This document shows positions 1-10,878 of a DNA stretch of 64,000 bases, piece by piece. How positions within the stretch are numbered: position 1 is the stretch's first letter; each line of letters starts with the position of its first letter. A program made the translations under genes and the position numbers. Where the stretch lies: the NCBI GenBank assembly GCA_014529385.2, contig CM043948.1, positions 76,804,291 through 76,868,290 of the forward strand. The letters are read 5' to 3'. Below the pieces are notes generated by a model. The model saw nothing but the letters and a program-made list of their open reading frames with translations, made no database searches and was not told the origin of the DNA. This DNA is from Adiantum capillus-veneris. Its lineage: Eukaryota > Streptophyta > Polypodiopsida > Polypodiales > Pteridaceae.

Positions 1-240
1 ACGTCTCCCAAACACCAAGTAGAGCTTGTCACTCTACTATGGAAGACTGATAGGACTAATGTGCAGACATGCTTGCGGCAGCCTGAGGCTCTCAAGCGCC
101 AAATGGACTAGTCATCCATTGTAGAATGATGTCGTAGGGTAACATAGGGATCCTCTACCCGCTAAGAAAAAGACTCATGAATATGCTTTATCTTCTCTAC
201 ACCATAGTCGAGGACGACTATGATTTCAAGAGAGAGGTAA
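1..240. other. Unassigned sequence, possibly the 3' internal end of an LTR element
   Basis: No convincing coding frame. The last 14 bases (227-240) are purine-rich and run straight into a TGTCA at 241. That is how a polypurine tract meets a 3' LTR. The rest of such an element would lie to the left of the window, so this is inference only. Confidence 0.3.
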
Positions 241-1801
241 TGTCATAATAATCAATATCTAATTCTCCTAAATGATTTTCTCATATTAAACTGATTATTT
301 AATGTGGGGAAGTGCCGGGGGAGAAAAAGCTAGAATATTGGTTAAGCTAGCAGACCGGCCACAGTAGGGATCCAAAGGAGGGAAAATAGGGATCCAGAGG
401 GGGGGCCATCTGCAAAAGAGCCATGTGCAACAATGGGATAAAAAGACCCTAAGGTTCAGCCCATTAAGACTTCCAAAATGCTAAGGTTCCAAAATTCAAA
501 GGTTGTGTCCAAAGGTCAACCCTAGGGGAAATTGGATGCTTTGTGTGTGACTAAAAAGTCTTTGCATATCCCTACATGGGAGGGGGCGAGCCCTTCTTCT
601 AGGGGATGAGAGAGAAAGTCACACACACACACACACACACACACACAGGCTCCCTTTACACAAAGGGAATTAGGGACACATGTCAGCTCCCTAGCCCAGA
701 TGCCCACAAGGTGTGCCCAATTCCTATTGGATGGCCTTGGAGGTGGACCAATGAGAATTAGGCTAGAGTAAATCTAGTTTAATTAATTTAAAAACACTTA
801 ATAAAAGAACCAATGAGAATTAAGTCTCCTAGAAGACTATTGGACAGTCTCCCAAGGGGTCCGATGAGCATTCAGGAGCCCAATGGTTTGCTTGATTCCT
901 ATTGGCCAGGAGGCAAAGGGGTCCAATGAGAGTTTAGTTTAATTATTAAATTACCTAAAGCTCTCACAAAAGGGGAAAGGGGGACACATGTTAGAAGGCT
1001 ATCACTTATGCTGCTTAATTGTGATAGGCTTGACTTGGGGAGGTCCAATGAGGGCTGAGCAAGAGCAAATAGCAAGAGGGCTCGCCCAAGAGAGAGAGGG
1101 GGCTGATTTTTGCAAGGCATTATCACACACACTCACACAATCTCATGTGTGAAGAAAGAGAAGACTATCTCTTCCCAAGCTTTAATGGAGAGCTCATCAC
1201 CTACTCCAAGCTTGTGAGATAGAAGCCTACATCGACATACTCTTGGCATGTGGATGCAAATCCAACAAAGAGCCAAGCTTCAATGCATGCTCATCTCCTC
1301 TACCATGCTAATTACTAAGCTAAGCTATGCTAATATGAGTGATTATGTGAGGAGATGTACATCTTTCTCCTAAGATACTCCTTCTTCCTCTCAATCTACT
1401 CTCATACCTTGCTAGCTCTTTCGAGGTGTGTGAGGTCTTGGGTCTGAGAACGGGGATAATTAAAGTTGTGTTTACTAAGTATTTTGCATAGTGCATGAAG
1501 CTTTCATCTTCATTGCACTAGCTAGTCTTGAAGGAACACAAAGAATTGTATTGTACAATGTCTCTCTTGATGGGAGAAGCCATAATACAAAGCCCTTTGG
1601 AGGGGGGACCGGCTCCATGCAAATCCAATCCTCAACTGTTGTCAATAGCTTAATTTCTCTCTCTTTTGAAAGTATTGTTGATGCTCTCTAACTAGGTGTT
1701 ATGCTTTTTGCTGCTCTCTCCACCCAAGCACTCTTGTAATTCTCATTAGGAATCTATTCTAATGAAATTCCCACTATGTTCATGCTAATTTCCGCTACAC
1801 A
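241..1801 (+). repeat. Probable 3' LTR or solo LTR of an unidentified retrotransposon
   Basis: The block starts TGTCA after a short purine tract and ends in TTCCGCTACACA, a typical plant LTR terminus. LINE A homology begins immediately after it. No long ORF is present. It holds a CA microsatellite and several CCAATGAG-type motifs (about 740-1055) that could belong to a U3 promoter. The partner LTR is outside the window, so no target duplication can be checked. The exact left edge is uncertain: TGTGGGG near 303 is an alternative start. Confidence 0.4.
620..647. repeat. (CA)n microsatellite
   Basis: Fourteen uninterrupted CA units inside the putative LTR. Confidence 0.95.
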
Positions 1802-2818
1802 TAAGTTTTTAGACCATTAAATGTTACACAGACAGTTACAGATTGACTTCCGACGCCTAGTGCGGCGGAAGAAGAGGGCATTTCTGGCTCGCCTAGAGCA
1901 AGATCTATACCAGCTATTCTTGAGTCAAGACTCGCGTGAGGCATGGCGGCCTTTTCATGAGCACTCCCCCCCCCCCCCCCCCCCCCCGCCATTACTTCCA
2001 CAGAGGCTTGGGGCCAATACGCATCATCTCTATACACAGTTCCTGAGCAGTCCTCCCTTCCCGATCCCCCCAATCCATGCCCACACACATGTGCTTTTTT
2101 CACCGCGCTGAGATGGTGAGGAAGGCCATTGACAGGATGAGGACTGGGAGAGCTTATGATCATGATGGCTTAGTGGCTGAGCATTTCACGCATGCTAGAG
2201 ATCTACTAGCACAGCTTGTAGCAGTTATGTTTAACCGTGCCATGTGTGAGGGCTTGCCTGATACTTGGAGCCTATCTACTATTGTACCTATCTTCAAGTC
2301 GGGAGACCCTATGGAGCCTGGGAATTATCGCACTATCATGATTGGACACACATTGACACAGTTGTACGCATCTATTCTTGAGCAGCAGTTGAGTAGATGG
2401 GCAGAGAGGGAGGGGATACGCGCAGCTGGGCAGGCAGGGTTCAAGAGGGGTTTTTCTACTCTTGACCATATCTTGACACTCAGAGCCATCATTGAGGAGG
2501 GCAGATCACATGGGAGACGGATCTATTGTAGCTTTGTGGATTTCCGCAAAGCATTTGACACAGTACCCAGAGCTAGATTGATGCGCAGATTACAGCATAT
2601 GGAAGTACCCACAGAGCTCATTTGGGGGGTCATGGCATTATACAGGTCAGTAGTGGGGCATGTACGCACCTCAGAGGGTCTATCCACACCGGTTCACTCC
2701 ACTATTGGGGTGAAGCAGGGTTGCCCGCTCTCTCCTACTCTATTTGGTATGTATGTGGATGAGGTTTCTGACTACATTGAGAGAGATGGTGATAGAGGTG
2801 CACAACTGGGAGGGACAT
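1802..2818 (+). pseudogene. LINE A copy 1, 5' fragment: linker and N-terminal half of reverse transcriptase
   Basis: The translation matches the other LINE A copies here: a basic linker region, then reverse transcriptase with GNYRTIM, AGFKRGFSTLDH and FVDFRKAFDTVPRARL (catalytic Asp of block A), then IGVKQGCPLSPTLFG (block B). The open reading runs 2077-2818 and stops where the LTR element enters. The frame resumes at 14510 with YADD. A run of 17 C bases near 1970-1987 breaks the frame upstream. The 5' part with the endonuclease is missing, replaced by the preceding LTR. It would have acted in target-primed reverse transcription. It is dead. Confidence 0.85.
2814..2818. repeat. Target-site duplication, left (GACAT)
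   Basis: GACAT precedes the left LTR. The same five bases follow the right LTR at 14505-14509. Removing the element and one GACAT restores the LINE A reading. Confidence 0.93.
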
Positions 2819-3387
2819 TGTAGCGCAGATAGTGTGTCGTGCTCTCTACAGTGTGTGCTCCTCAGTGCAATGTGCGTGACAATCTCACTCCAAACAGACT
2901 GGAAACAGGAAACGATAGACAACAACGCTCACAGACACAACAGCAACAGCAACAGTAGACCACACAAATGACTCGACTATCTCAAAGCACTGATAGAGAC
3001 TCTGGCGTGGCAGCACACTCAGCTCCAGCCCAGGACTCTCAGGTACAATGGGGGTGTCGAGGCTCAGATGTGCAGGGAGAGTGAAGAAGTGCTGTGTGTC
3101 TATACTCACTCTAAGCGACTACATAAAGATAAACCCAAAATGACCCAAACGACTACTCATATGCACAACCGTAGAGAGCCACCAACGGCTCATAAATTTC
3201 AGCCATCTAGGTCTATCCCGAAAATGAGTGGTGGTGACCTAGCCACGATGTCCACTAGGCCACCGTCCGTATCCTGCCACGTGTCGTTTGTCCAGCCGAG
3301 AGAGTTTGTCCAGTGTGAACCAGACCCGACCAACTGTACCAACTGTATGTCCTGTGAAAGTGAAAGTGACATTGTAGCCCTGCTACA
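2819..3387 (-). repeat. 3' LTR of the 2819-14504 Ty3 element
   Basis: 569 bp, starts TGTAGCGC and ends GCTACA. It is nearly identical to 13936-14504, with scattered substitutions only. Since the element codes on the minus strand, this is its 3' LTR. Small ORFs within it are repeat shadows. Confidence 0.93.
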
Positions 3388-3504
3388 GGTTGCCCGCCAC
3401 AAAACCACTCACCGTCCCGGTGAGAGAACCGCTGAAACTGCTAAAAGACTGAACTGTAATAATAACTGACTATTGTACTGACATGGTGAAAAGACCGTCA
3501 CTCA

Positions 3505-5530
3505 TCATCCCAGAGAAAGAGTAGTCGCTATAGCTGCACTCGAAGGATTGGTCTCCGGAGGTGGAGCCATCAAATCAATGATGGAACTTCGTTGTAGGGA
3601 CTGCAGAGCTGGTAGAGGCTGCTGGGCTCTATCAATAACCTGGCCCCCTGTGAAAGGAGCCGCCAGCTGCTGCACGGCAGAGGGTAACACCTGTCCGGAA
3701 GTGAACTGAGGACGGCGAGTGACACAGCCATGGCGGTGAGCCCCAGCAACACCGTCGCAGCAAGGAGCGCTATGCATGTGGGACGATGAGGACTGAAATC
3801 CGTGAGGGTACTGTGGACTGTAGTACGGAACTGGAGGCTGAGGCTGTGTGTATAGTCCCGGGAAGTGTTGAGAAGGACCTGCTGTCTACAATGGTGGTCC
3901 GGATCCAGTCCATCCAAACCCTCCCTGAGCCTGAGCCTGAAGGTCTCCAAGCGTTTCCCTAAACATTTGTACTTGTGCCCGAAGGTCTTCAATGATGTCC
4001 GACTTTATCTTCAAAGCTTGCTGTAGCGCGAATATCGTAGCATCCCGATCCGAGATGGCACTTTCGGCCACCTTCAGAGATCCTGCCATAGCTGCATATA
4101 TGGCAGAGTGGCGCTGGTGCGTAGCGGCTAATTGTTCCGCTCCAAGCTCTATGGTAGCGATAGCATTCCTGGAGTCTTGTAATACTTTTTCCGAAAGATG
4201 TACAAGAGAAGTAGAGTCAGCCGGAGGTGATGATGTCCCAAGTGGCACCAATGGGTCACTATGAGGAGGCACTACTGGTCGAGTAGGAGCTGAGACAGGA
4301 TCTGAGATGGTAGTTGCGGGTGGAGTCAGATGCGTATGGATGAAGACAGGGGAAGAAGGTAGAGGAATCTCCGAGGGAGAAGCCGCCGATTTGTTGTGAA
4401 ATTCGGGAGTCGACACTGGTGGCATGAGAGGGGTGGTAGACAGACACCGCCGCGGAAGATGTGTGACTTTATTCTGTTGGCTCTCTGATATATTAGAGAT
4501 TCTGCTGCATCTTTGGCCACCTTTGCTTTTATCTTCTTTTTCTTGTGAATTACAGGATCTGCATGAATGTTTAGTGATTTCCTTTTCCCTTTCACACATT
4601 GCGTATCATCATCTACTTCGTCTGGTGTAACAGGAATACTGACAACCCATGCCAAGAGAGGGGTTGCAAAGCATTTGAAGCTGAGCTGTACAGATCTCAC
4701 CTGGTCCGAAATCTTTTTGCCCGAGACTGTAAAGATGAGAACACGATCTGGTGAAATCCACACGGTTGAGCATGTAGCAAACAGTAAAGACTGTCCTAGT
4801 GAGATACTGTAGTGGGCAATTCACATTTCCCTTTATTTTCTTTGGCATCTCTAGCAAGAAAGTAGTACCTAAAGATTGCCAAGATCTGTTTATTTCTTTC
4901 ATAGTTCGGATGATTTGTACTGAACAGTTCCTCGCATGACTGAATTGTGGCCTCCTTAGAAATCTGAGAGAAGGTTCTAGTGGCAGGCTTCACAGCTAGG
5001 AAGGTTTTCATACCCATAGCATGGCCCAGCCTTGTAGCGGTGAGTTTATGACCTCTGACCTTGGGAAAGTTCTTCAAAAGATCATGAATCATCTCTATAG
5101 GAACAGTGGTTGGGAGATCTTCTGCCAGTGCTGTGAGACCCATAGTTTGTAGTTGGTCCTTGGAGAGTATTTGGCTGAGAGACGGTCGAGGTGGCTGTAG
5201 ATAAACGGCCCAGGAGAATGGTGTGCGACTTTTCGATGCAGCTGGCCAAGCAATTTCCTGGTGGATGACTTCCTGATTGCGTGTCTTTTTACCTACTGTT
5301 TTTAAGTTTGTTTCTTTTGATGCATCCGACTCAGAGACAGCTTCTGACTCTGACTCCGAAGTTGGGGATGCCTTATAACTTTCATCGCTTGCATCACTTG
5401 AGGTGAAGCCATCCACATCATCCACATCTTGGCTGTTAGTTCCCGAATCCTGCTCCTCTTTAGCAGAACTCTCCTGCGGAGGTGGTGGCTTCTTAATTGC
5501 TTTTCTTGAGTGTTTGCTAGTACCTGCCAT
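3505..5530 (-). pseudogene. Accessory ORF downstream of integrase in the Ty3 element, function unknown
   Basis: Starts MAGTSKHSRKAIKKPPPP at 5530. Order: basic/Pro-rich N-terminus, a Ser/Asp/Glu-rich acidic stretch, a region around PRPSLSQILSKDQLQTMGLT with many Leu and Lys, a lysine cluster (HKKKKIKAK near 4530), a Pro/Ser/Thr linker, a helical Ala/Gln/Glu-rich segment (IYAAMAGSLKVAESAIS to LRAQVQMFRETLG, likely coiled coil), and a Gln/Pro/Tyr-rich tail. The parts lie in different minus frames, so at least two frameshifts and one stop break it. Restored length would be near 670 codons. Same strand as pol. I recognise no domain. It could be an env-position protein or captured host sequence. 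Confidence 0.55.
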
Positions 5531-5729
5531 GATAACTGTAGTTTCTTCTTGAACTACTCATATGCACACCTCGTGCAGAAAGACCCAATAGAGAGCAGAA
5601 GAACTTCAAACACTGTCAGTCGAGTTGGTGAATACCAGAAAACTGGACTAGAGATGGCCCGGCGACCTGGTTTGAATTTCGAGCAGTTGGACGAATTTGG
5701 AAGTTTTCGAATTGGGAACGGTGGGTGAT

Positions 5730-6520
5730 AGGGAGAGAAATTGTAAAGCAGGCCGAATTGGGGGAATATGAGAGGATTGTCAAAGGGTGAAATATGAGAC
5801 GAGTTTGAAAAAACTAGGGTACGAATTGCGTGAAAGTTTGACTGATTGGAAAAGGGTGTAATTTGGGCAGGGCTAAAGTCCGACTGCATTGGCGAATTTG
5901 GCAGGGGGCGAAAAAGGCAGTAGGGACGAATTTGGCCAAAGGAAAGGGGACGAATTTTGATAAGGCAGAGAAGGAAGAATTGGAGAAAGGGGAGGGGAGG
6001 GCCGAATATGGAAGGGGGGACGAATATGGAGGAGGGACGAATAAGGAGGGGAGGGGGGATTAATTGAGACGAAAGGGATGGAGACGAACTAGAAGGCAGA
6101 GGGCGAATTTGGGAAGGGAGGGGGTCGAATTGGGCAGGAGAAGCAGGAGAGGGGCGAATTCTGGAAGGGAGGGGGTCGAATTGGGCAGTGAGCGAATTTG
6201 GGAAGGGAGGGGGTCGACTTGGGTAGGAGAAGGGGTGAATTGGGTTGGGCAAGAGGGACGAATTGGCAGGGCATAGGGGGCGAAATGGTGAAGGGGCGAA
6301 TTGGGATGGGAGAGAGGGTCGGATTGGGAACTAGGGGAGGGGTTCGAATTGGTAGGAGAAGGCAGGTAGGGGCGAATTTCTGGAAGGGACTAATTCAGCA
6401 TGGGCGAATTTGGGAGGGAAGGGTGGCGAATTTGGAGAGAGCAGATTTGGGAGGGAAGGGTGGCGAATTTGGAGAGAGCAGAGGAGGGGGAATTTAAGAG
6501 ATAGGGGTGGGAGACTAATT
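5730..6520 (+). repeat. Degenerate purine-rich minisatellite, G-quadruplex-prone
   Basis: About 800 bp of imperfect units built on GGGAAGGGAGGGGGTCGAAT and CGAATTGGG with variable spacing. Several units hold four G-runs of three or more within short distances. G lies on the plus strand, so the element RNA (minus strand) is C-rich. An open minus frame of 232 codons through it reads as Pro/Phe/Ser repeats and is probably a by-product of base bias. Confidence 0.8.
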
Positions 6521-6539
6521 TGACAAATGGGACGATTGG

Positions 6540-6712
6540 CCGCCAATGCTGAAGACGACATTTTGAGGCTGTGCCCCTCCGGTGAGGATACCATACATCA
6601 CTTGCACACTTTGCAGAGAGGCATACAGCAATGATTTTACCGCTGCTTGATTGCCCAAGCATGTCCTTGAATTTTGCCCCTTGTGACCACAGTGGGAACA
6701 ATGCCCAGCCAT
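6540..6712 (-). pseudogene. Captured fragment of a plant MYB-related gene (CSHCGH...SRTC motif)
   Basis: From ATG at 6712 the minus strand reads MAGHCSHCGHKGQNSRTC. The motif C-S-H-C-G-x-x-G-x-N-S-R-T-C is the conserved N-terminal knuckle of plant single-MYB (CCA1/KUA1/MYBS3-type) repressors. In those proteins a KLFGVRLS-like motif follows. Here KIIAVCLS occurs in the next frame, so a frameshift appears to separate the two. The MYB repeat itself is not seen. It lies between integrase and the 3' accessory ORF of the Ty3 element and reads in the same direction. Confidence 0.55.
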
Positions 6713-6831
6713 GTTCGAGGAAGGCAAAGCAAGGCTAAGAACTTACTTACCAAATCTTTACTGACAAGCTACTTATATGTGGAGACCTTGAGAGAAGCTA
6801 GTAACCTTAAAGAAAAGATCACAAAAGAGAC

Positions 6832-7404
6832 TGTAGCCTGCTACAGTGTCACTTTCACTTTCATATGACAGTAGTTTATAGTTGGGCTTTGGTCAGTTGG
6901 CCTTTGGTCTGGTCGGTTCACACTTGGGTAGACACGTGGCAGGGTGGTCTAGTGGACATCGTGGCCAGGTCACCACCGCCACCCAATGGGGATAGACTTA
7001 GATGATGTTCTTTATGGGCCGTTGGTGGCTCTTATGGTTGTACATATGAGTAGTCATTTTTGGGGGCAGTTCTATCTTATCTTGCACGTAGTCGTCTAGA
7101 GTGGGTCTTTACACAGAGCACGTCTGCACCATCCAGGCACATCTGAGCCTCGACAACCCCATTGTACCTGAGAGTCCTGGGCTGGAGCTGAGTGTGCTGC
7201 CATGCCAGAGTCTGTATCAGTCTTTGAGATAGTCGAGTCATATGTTCTGGTCTGCTGTTGTGTCTTTGAGAGCTTTGTTGACGTCTATTGTTTCCTTTCT
7301 GTTCATCTGTTTGAGGGAGATTCAGTCTGTTTGAGTGAGATTGTCACGCACATTGCACTGAGGACCACCCACTGTAGAGAGCACGACAAGTTATCCGCGC
7401 TACA
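6832..7404 (+). mobile_element. Solo LTR, same family as the host Ty3 element, inverted
   Basis: 573 bp. Its reverse complement aligns with the 569-bp LTRs: ends TGTAGC/GCTACA, and shared blocks such as ATTGTCACGCACATTGCACTGAGGA in sense opposite to the flanking LTRs. It is flanked by GAGAC at 6827-6831 and 7405-7409, a 5-bp target duplication. That makes it an independent later insertion reduced to one LTR by recombination. It differs from the outer LTRs more than they differ from each other, so it comes from another subfamily. Confidence 0.9.
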
Positions 7405-7680
7405 GAGACTAGGAGCTTAACTGGAAATACCTTAGTGCTAATGTCAAATAACACTGATGATATAACAATTAGAGAAAGAGTGATTCGATTGTAAGAAGTT
7501 GAAGACAATACCCAATTATCGAGACTGAGTGGGAAATGATACTTCAGACTGAAAGATGGAAACTTCTACAACCCTAGCAGAGATTGAGACATAACAGAAC
7601 TCCCGTTTTGGTGGAAAGGTAGTTGGGAGGAGATAGATGGGCTATTTGAACCTACATATGGCGAAATCGTTGCAGATTGC

Positions 7681-9063
7681 TTACTCAGAGTAATAGCACT
7701 TGATCCTGGAGCCGTTTACCAGAGGCAATGGAACACCATCCAAAGTTATTAACTGGATTGCTCCTTGTGGCAAAATTTCCTGCACCCTGAATGGCCCTTG
7801 CCAGGCTGGAACCAGTTTTTTAGCCTTTTTCAGATACTTAGCTTGATAAAAGTAGCACCAGTGCTCCTTGCGTTATTTGCGGCTTTCGGAGATGGCGATC
7901 ATGCCATGCTTTGCGACGAAGCTGCTCTGCTTCCAGAGCCCGGGAAGCCAAACTTCAGCTTTCCTCCAGAAGGTAAAGACGAGAGACAGATGCCGACCCC
8001 AAATCTCCATTGGCACGCAGACTACCCACTCGCGGAGATCCTGAATTGAACTCAAAGGGTGCTATTGCTTCCAAACCGAAGGCTAATTGAAATGGGGTGT
8101 GATTGGTTGTGGCTTTGAAAGAAGTGCGGTATGCCCAAAGGGTGCCGTGGATAGCTTGACCCCAAGTCGCAGGATGCAGATGACATGCTTTCCGCGCAGA
8201 AGTGCTATCAGAACCTTATTAGTGCTCTCCGCCTGCCCATTTGCTCTAGGGTAATAGGAACAAGATTTTCGGTGAAGAATCTTGTAGTTGGCCAGCAAGG
8301 TTGAAATTGTTTCATTCACAAAGTGACTACCCCTATCACTGGTGATTTCCAAGGGACACCCAAACCTGCACAAAATATTTTCGTAGAGAAACTTGGCTAC
8401 AGTAGTGCCAGTGCAATCCGTTGTTGCCAGTACCTTTGCCTACTTTGTTGCATAATCTGTAGCCACTAGTAGATACTTCCGATGTCCTAGTTGGGCGGAG
8501 GGAGTAATTGGACCCACAAAATCAATGCCCCATCTCTCAAAGGGCTGCCATGCCATAGAGACCTTCATGGGACGGTTTGATTGCTTGCTTGGTTTGGGGC
8601 CAGAGCGCTGAAATACATCACATACTTTGACATAGGCAATTGCATCTCGAAAAATATAGGGCCACCATAAGCCACACTGGAGAATCTTCTGAGCAATAAT
8701 ATGACCAGGGTAATGGCCATCAGTGGGACCACTGTGGGCATCCTCCAAAATAAACTCCACTTCATGAGGAGAGACACAACGCCTCAGAACACCATCCTGT
8801 CCTGACTTGTATAGCTGGCATCCAATTAGTGTGAATGGCCTTGCCTTCAACAATAGTCGTCGTTTCTGGAGTGGAGAAGCATTCTCTGGGTACATGCCAG
8901 TAGAAAGTAGATGCAAAACATCGCCGTACCATTCCGGAGTGGTATCCACCTTAAAGAGGTTGCTATCTAGAAAGTCGTCTGCAATCCCTGTTGCTTCTTC
9001 ACCCGTGTGAATGCGAGAGAGGTGGTCAGCAAGGACATGATGTTTGCCGGGCCTGAGTACCAC
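7681..9063 (-). pseudogene. Integrase of the Ty3 element
   Basis: On the minus strand: zinc-binding region with GHYPGHIIAQKILQ and WWPYIF, where the second Cys of the CxxC pair has become Phe (CDVFQRS). Then the DDE core: GIDFVGPITPS (first Asp), TSDRGSHFVNE (second Asp), YYPRANGQAESTNK (Glu). The C-terminal end reads LITLDGVPLPLVNGSRIK to a stop at 7681. No chromodomain follows. At least two frame breaks lie between 8050 and 8440. It would have inserted element cDNA into host DNA. Confidence 0.88.
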
Positions 9064-10351
9064 TTCAAAATCAAATTCTTGAAATAGGAGTAGCCATCAC
9101 CATACTTGACCTGCAACTTGCGGCTTGTTGAGCAAATAGCGCACGGCATGGTGCTCAGTAATAACTGTGAAGTGGACCCCTAATAAATAATGCCGAAATT
9201 TTTGCAGAGCATACACGATAGCTTAGCCTTTCCTTTCTGTGGTGCTATAGTTATGTTTTGCCTTGGTGAGTAGGCGACTTGCATAGTGAACAGGGCGATC
9301 CAGGTTGTACTCCTTACTAGGCTGAGTCAGAGCACAGCACCCACCGCCAATTGACTGGCATCAGTATGTACATGAAAAGGGAGAGACCAATCGGGAGTAC
9401 TAGGATAGGTGCTTCAGTGAGGCGTTTTTTGAGATATGCAAAAGCTTTAGTCTCTACATTCGACCATTGGAAGGGAACAACACTAGTTAGGCGTGTTAGT
9501 GGCTGAGCCACCTGCGCATACATGCGTATAAACCTGCGATGATAGCTTGTGTGACCAACAAAGCTCTGTACCCCTTTTGGATTGATGGGGGGTGGTAACT
9601 TCAAGATTGCCACAATCTTCTCTGGGTCAGGTGCTAAACCTTTAGCAGACACCACATGGCCTAGCAGTGTGCCCTTAGTGACCAAAATGACATTTGTTAG
9701 GATTCAGCTTTAAGCGCACCTCTCTGCATCGGAGGAAGACAGCAGAGAGTTGAGCGAGGTGTTCCTCTAGATTTTCCACTGGGGTTGAACATTGAGCACC
9801 CGAGAAGGTCGAAAAATCGTCCATGAAGATGCGAAGATGATCTGTAAGCAGAGGACAAAAGATGAGATATACCGCCCTATTGAAAGAAGGTGGAGCGTTT
9901 TTCAACCCAAAAGACATTCTAGTGTAGATAAAAATACCCCAGGGAGTCACAAAGGCCATTTTCAACTGATCACCTGGATGGATGCCCAACTGATTGTATC
10001 AACTAAACCCATCCATGAAACTATACAAAACATGCCCTGCTACGTCCTCGAGCACACGCTCGGTGAAAGGTGTGGGGAAACCATCTGGAATAGTTACCTT
10101 ATTTAGCGCACGGTAATCTACGCACATGAGAATTTTATTTGACTGCTTCTTAGGCGCTATCACCATGGGTGATAACCACTCAGAGTGCTCCACAGGTACA
10201 ATGATCCCTGCCTCTTGCATTTTTTCGAGCTCCAACTTGACAGCCTCTGCATACTTTGGGTTGAGCTTATAAGCTCGGCCTCTGAGACAGGCTTCGCCCC
10301 TTCAACCAGAGGGATAGTGTGGAGACCTAATTCTGGTGGGATCCCTTCCAA
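9064..10351 (-). pseudogene. Reverse transcriptase and RNase H of the Ty3 element
   Basis: Minus strand. LHTIPLVEGAKPVSE opens the domain near 10330. Then LEKMQEAGIIVPVEHSEWLS, VDYRALNKVTIPD, MDGFSGYNQ, MSFGLKNAP and FMDDFSTF (the YxDD block, Met variant). The connection and RNase H follow (GHVVSAKGLAPDPEKI, GVQSFVGHTSYHRRFI). RNase H is eroded from about 9350 to 9100. Several stops and frameshifts separate the parts. The FMDDFS form argues for the Athila/Tat branch. Confidence 0.88.
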
Positions 10352-10878
10352 ATCCTTGTAGGACCAAGCAAAAACATCCTTAAACGAGTGAATAAAAGAA
10401 ACTACCTAATCAAGTAATGCGGGATGCTCCCATAACCAAGCTGCTAAGAGGACGTACTGAGGGTCATCAAGGTCGCCCAGGTTGACTTTTTTGACAGGGT
10501 CAGGGGGTGTAACAGTGGAGGGTACTTGAGAAGTTGAGAACTGAGCTGCCTCTTTGAGCCTCGAACTTCATGTGCTGGTGTTTGATCGATTGGAAACTCC
10601 GCATACTCTTCTTGTAACCATCCTGGTGGAAGCTCCTCGAAGGGTAAATCTTCAGACACAGGCATAACCGAGTGCTTTTGAGGGGGCGTGGCGTCCGACC
10701 TGGAAGATGTTAGAGGGAGGGGGAAATCATTGGCGAGTTCATGCAGAGGAGATTTTTTCCTCCTTCGGTGATGTGTTATAGGTTCCCCGAGGCCAAGGGC
10801 TTCAGTAGGCGGATCATCTGAATCATGAGAATTTGGGGCTGACGCACTTGTTGGACTGAACCACTGTCTGCTGTAGGA
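10352..10878 (-). pseudogene. Protease to reverse transcriptase linker of the Ty3 element
   Basis: Acidic and Pro-rich minus-strand coding remnant (LPFEELPPGWLQEEYAEFP near 10650) joining protease to reverse transcriptase. No catalytic motif. Broken by stops. Confidence 0.5.

Noticed and set aside
1795-2163. Minus-strand ORF opposite LINE A-1
   Set aside because: Shadow of the LINE coding strand, including the poly-C run read as glycines.
5554-6252. 232-codon minus-strand ORF rich in Pro, Phe and Ser
   Set aside because: It runs across the purine minisatellite. The open frame is explained by biased composition and has no domain.
2819-7404. Inversion of the 3' half of the Ty3 element, suggested by the reversed LTR at 6832
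   Set aside because: The reversed LTR has its own GAGAC duplication, so a nested solo LTR explains it more simply.
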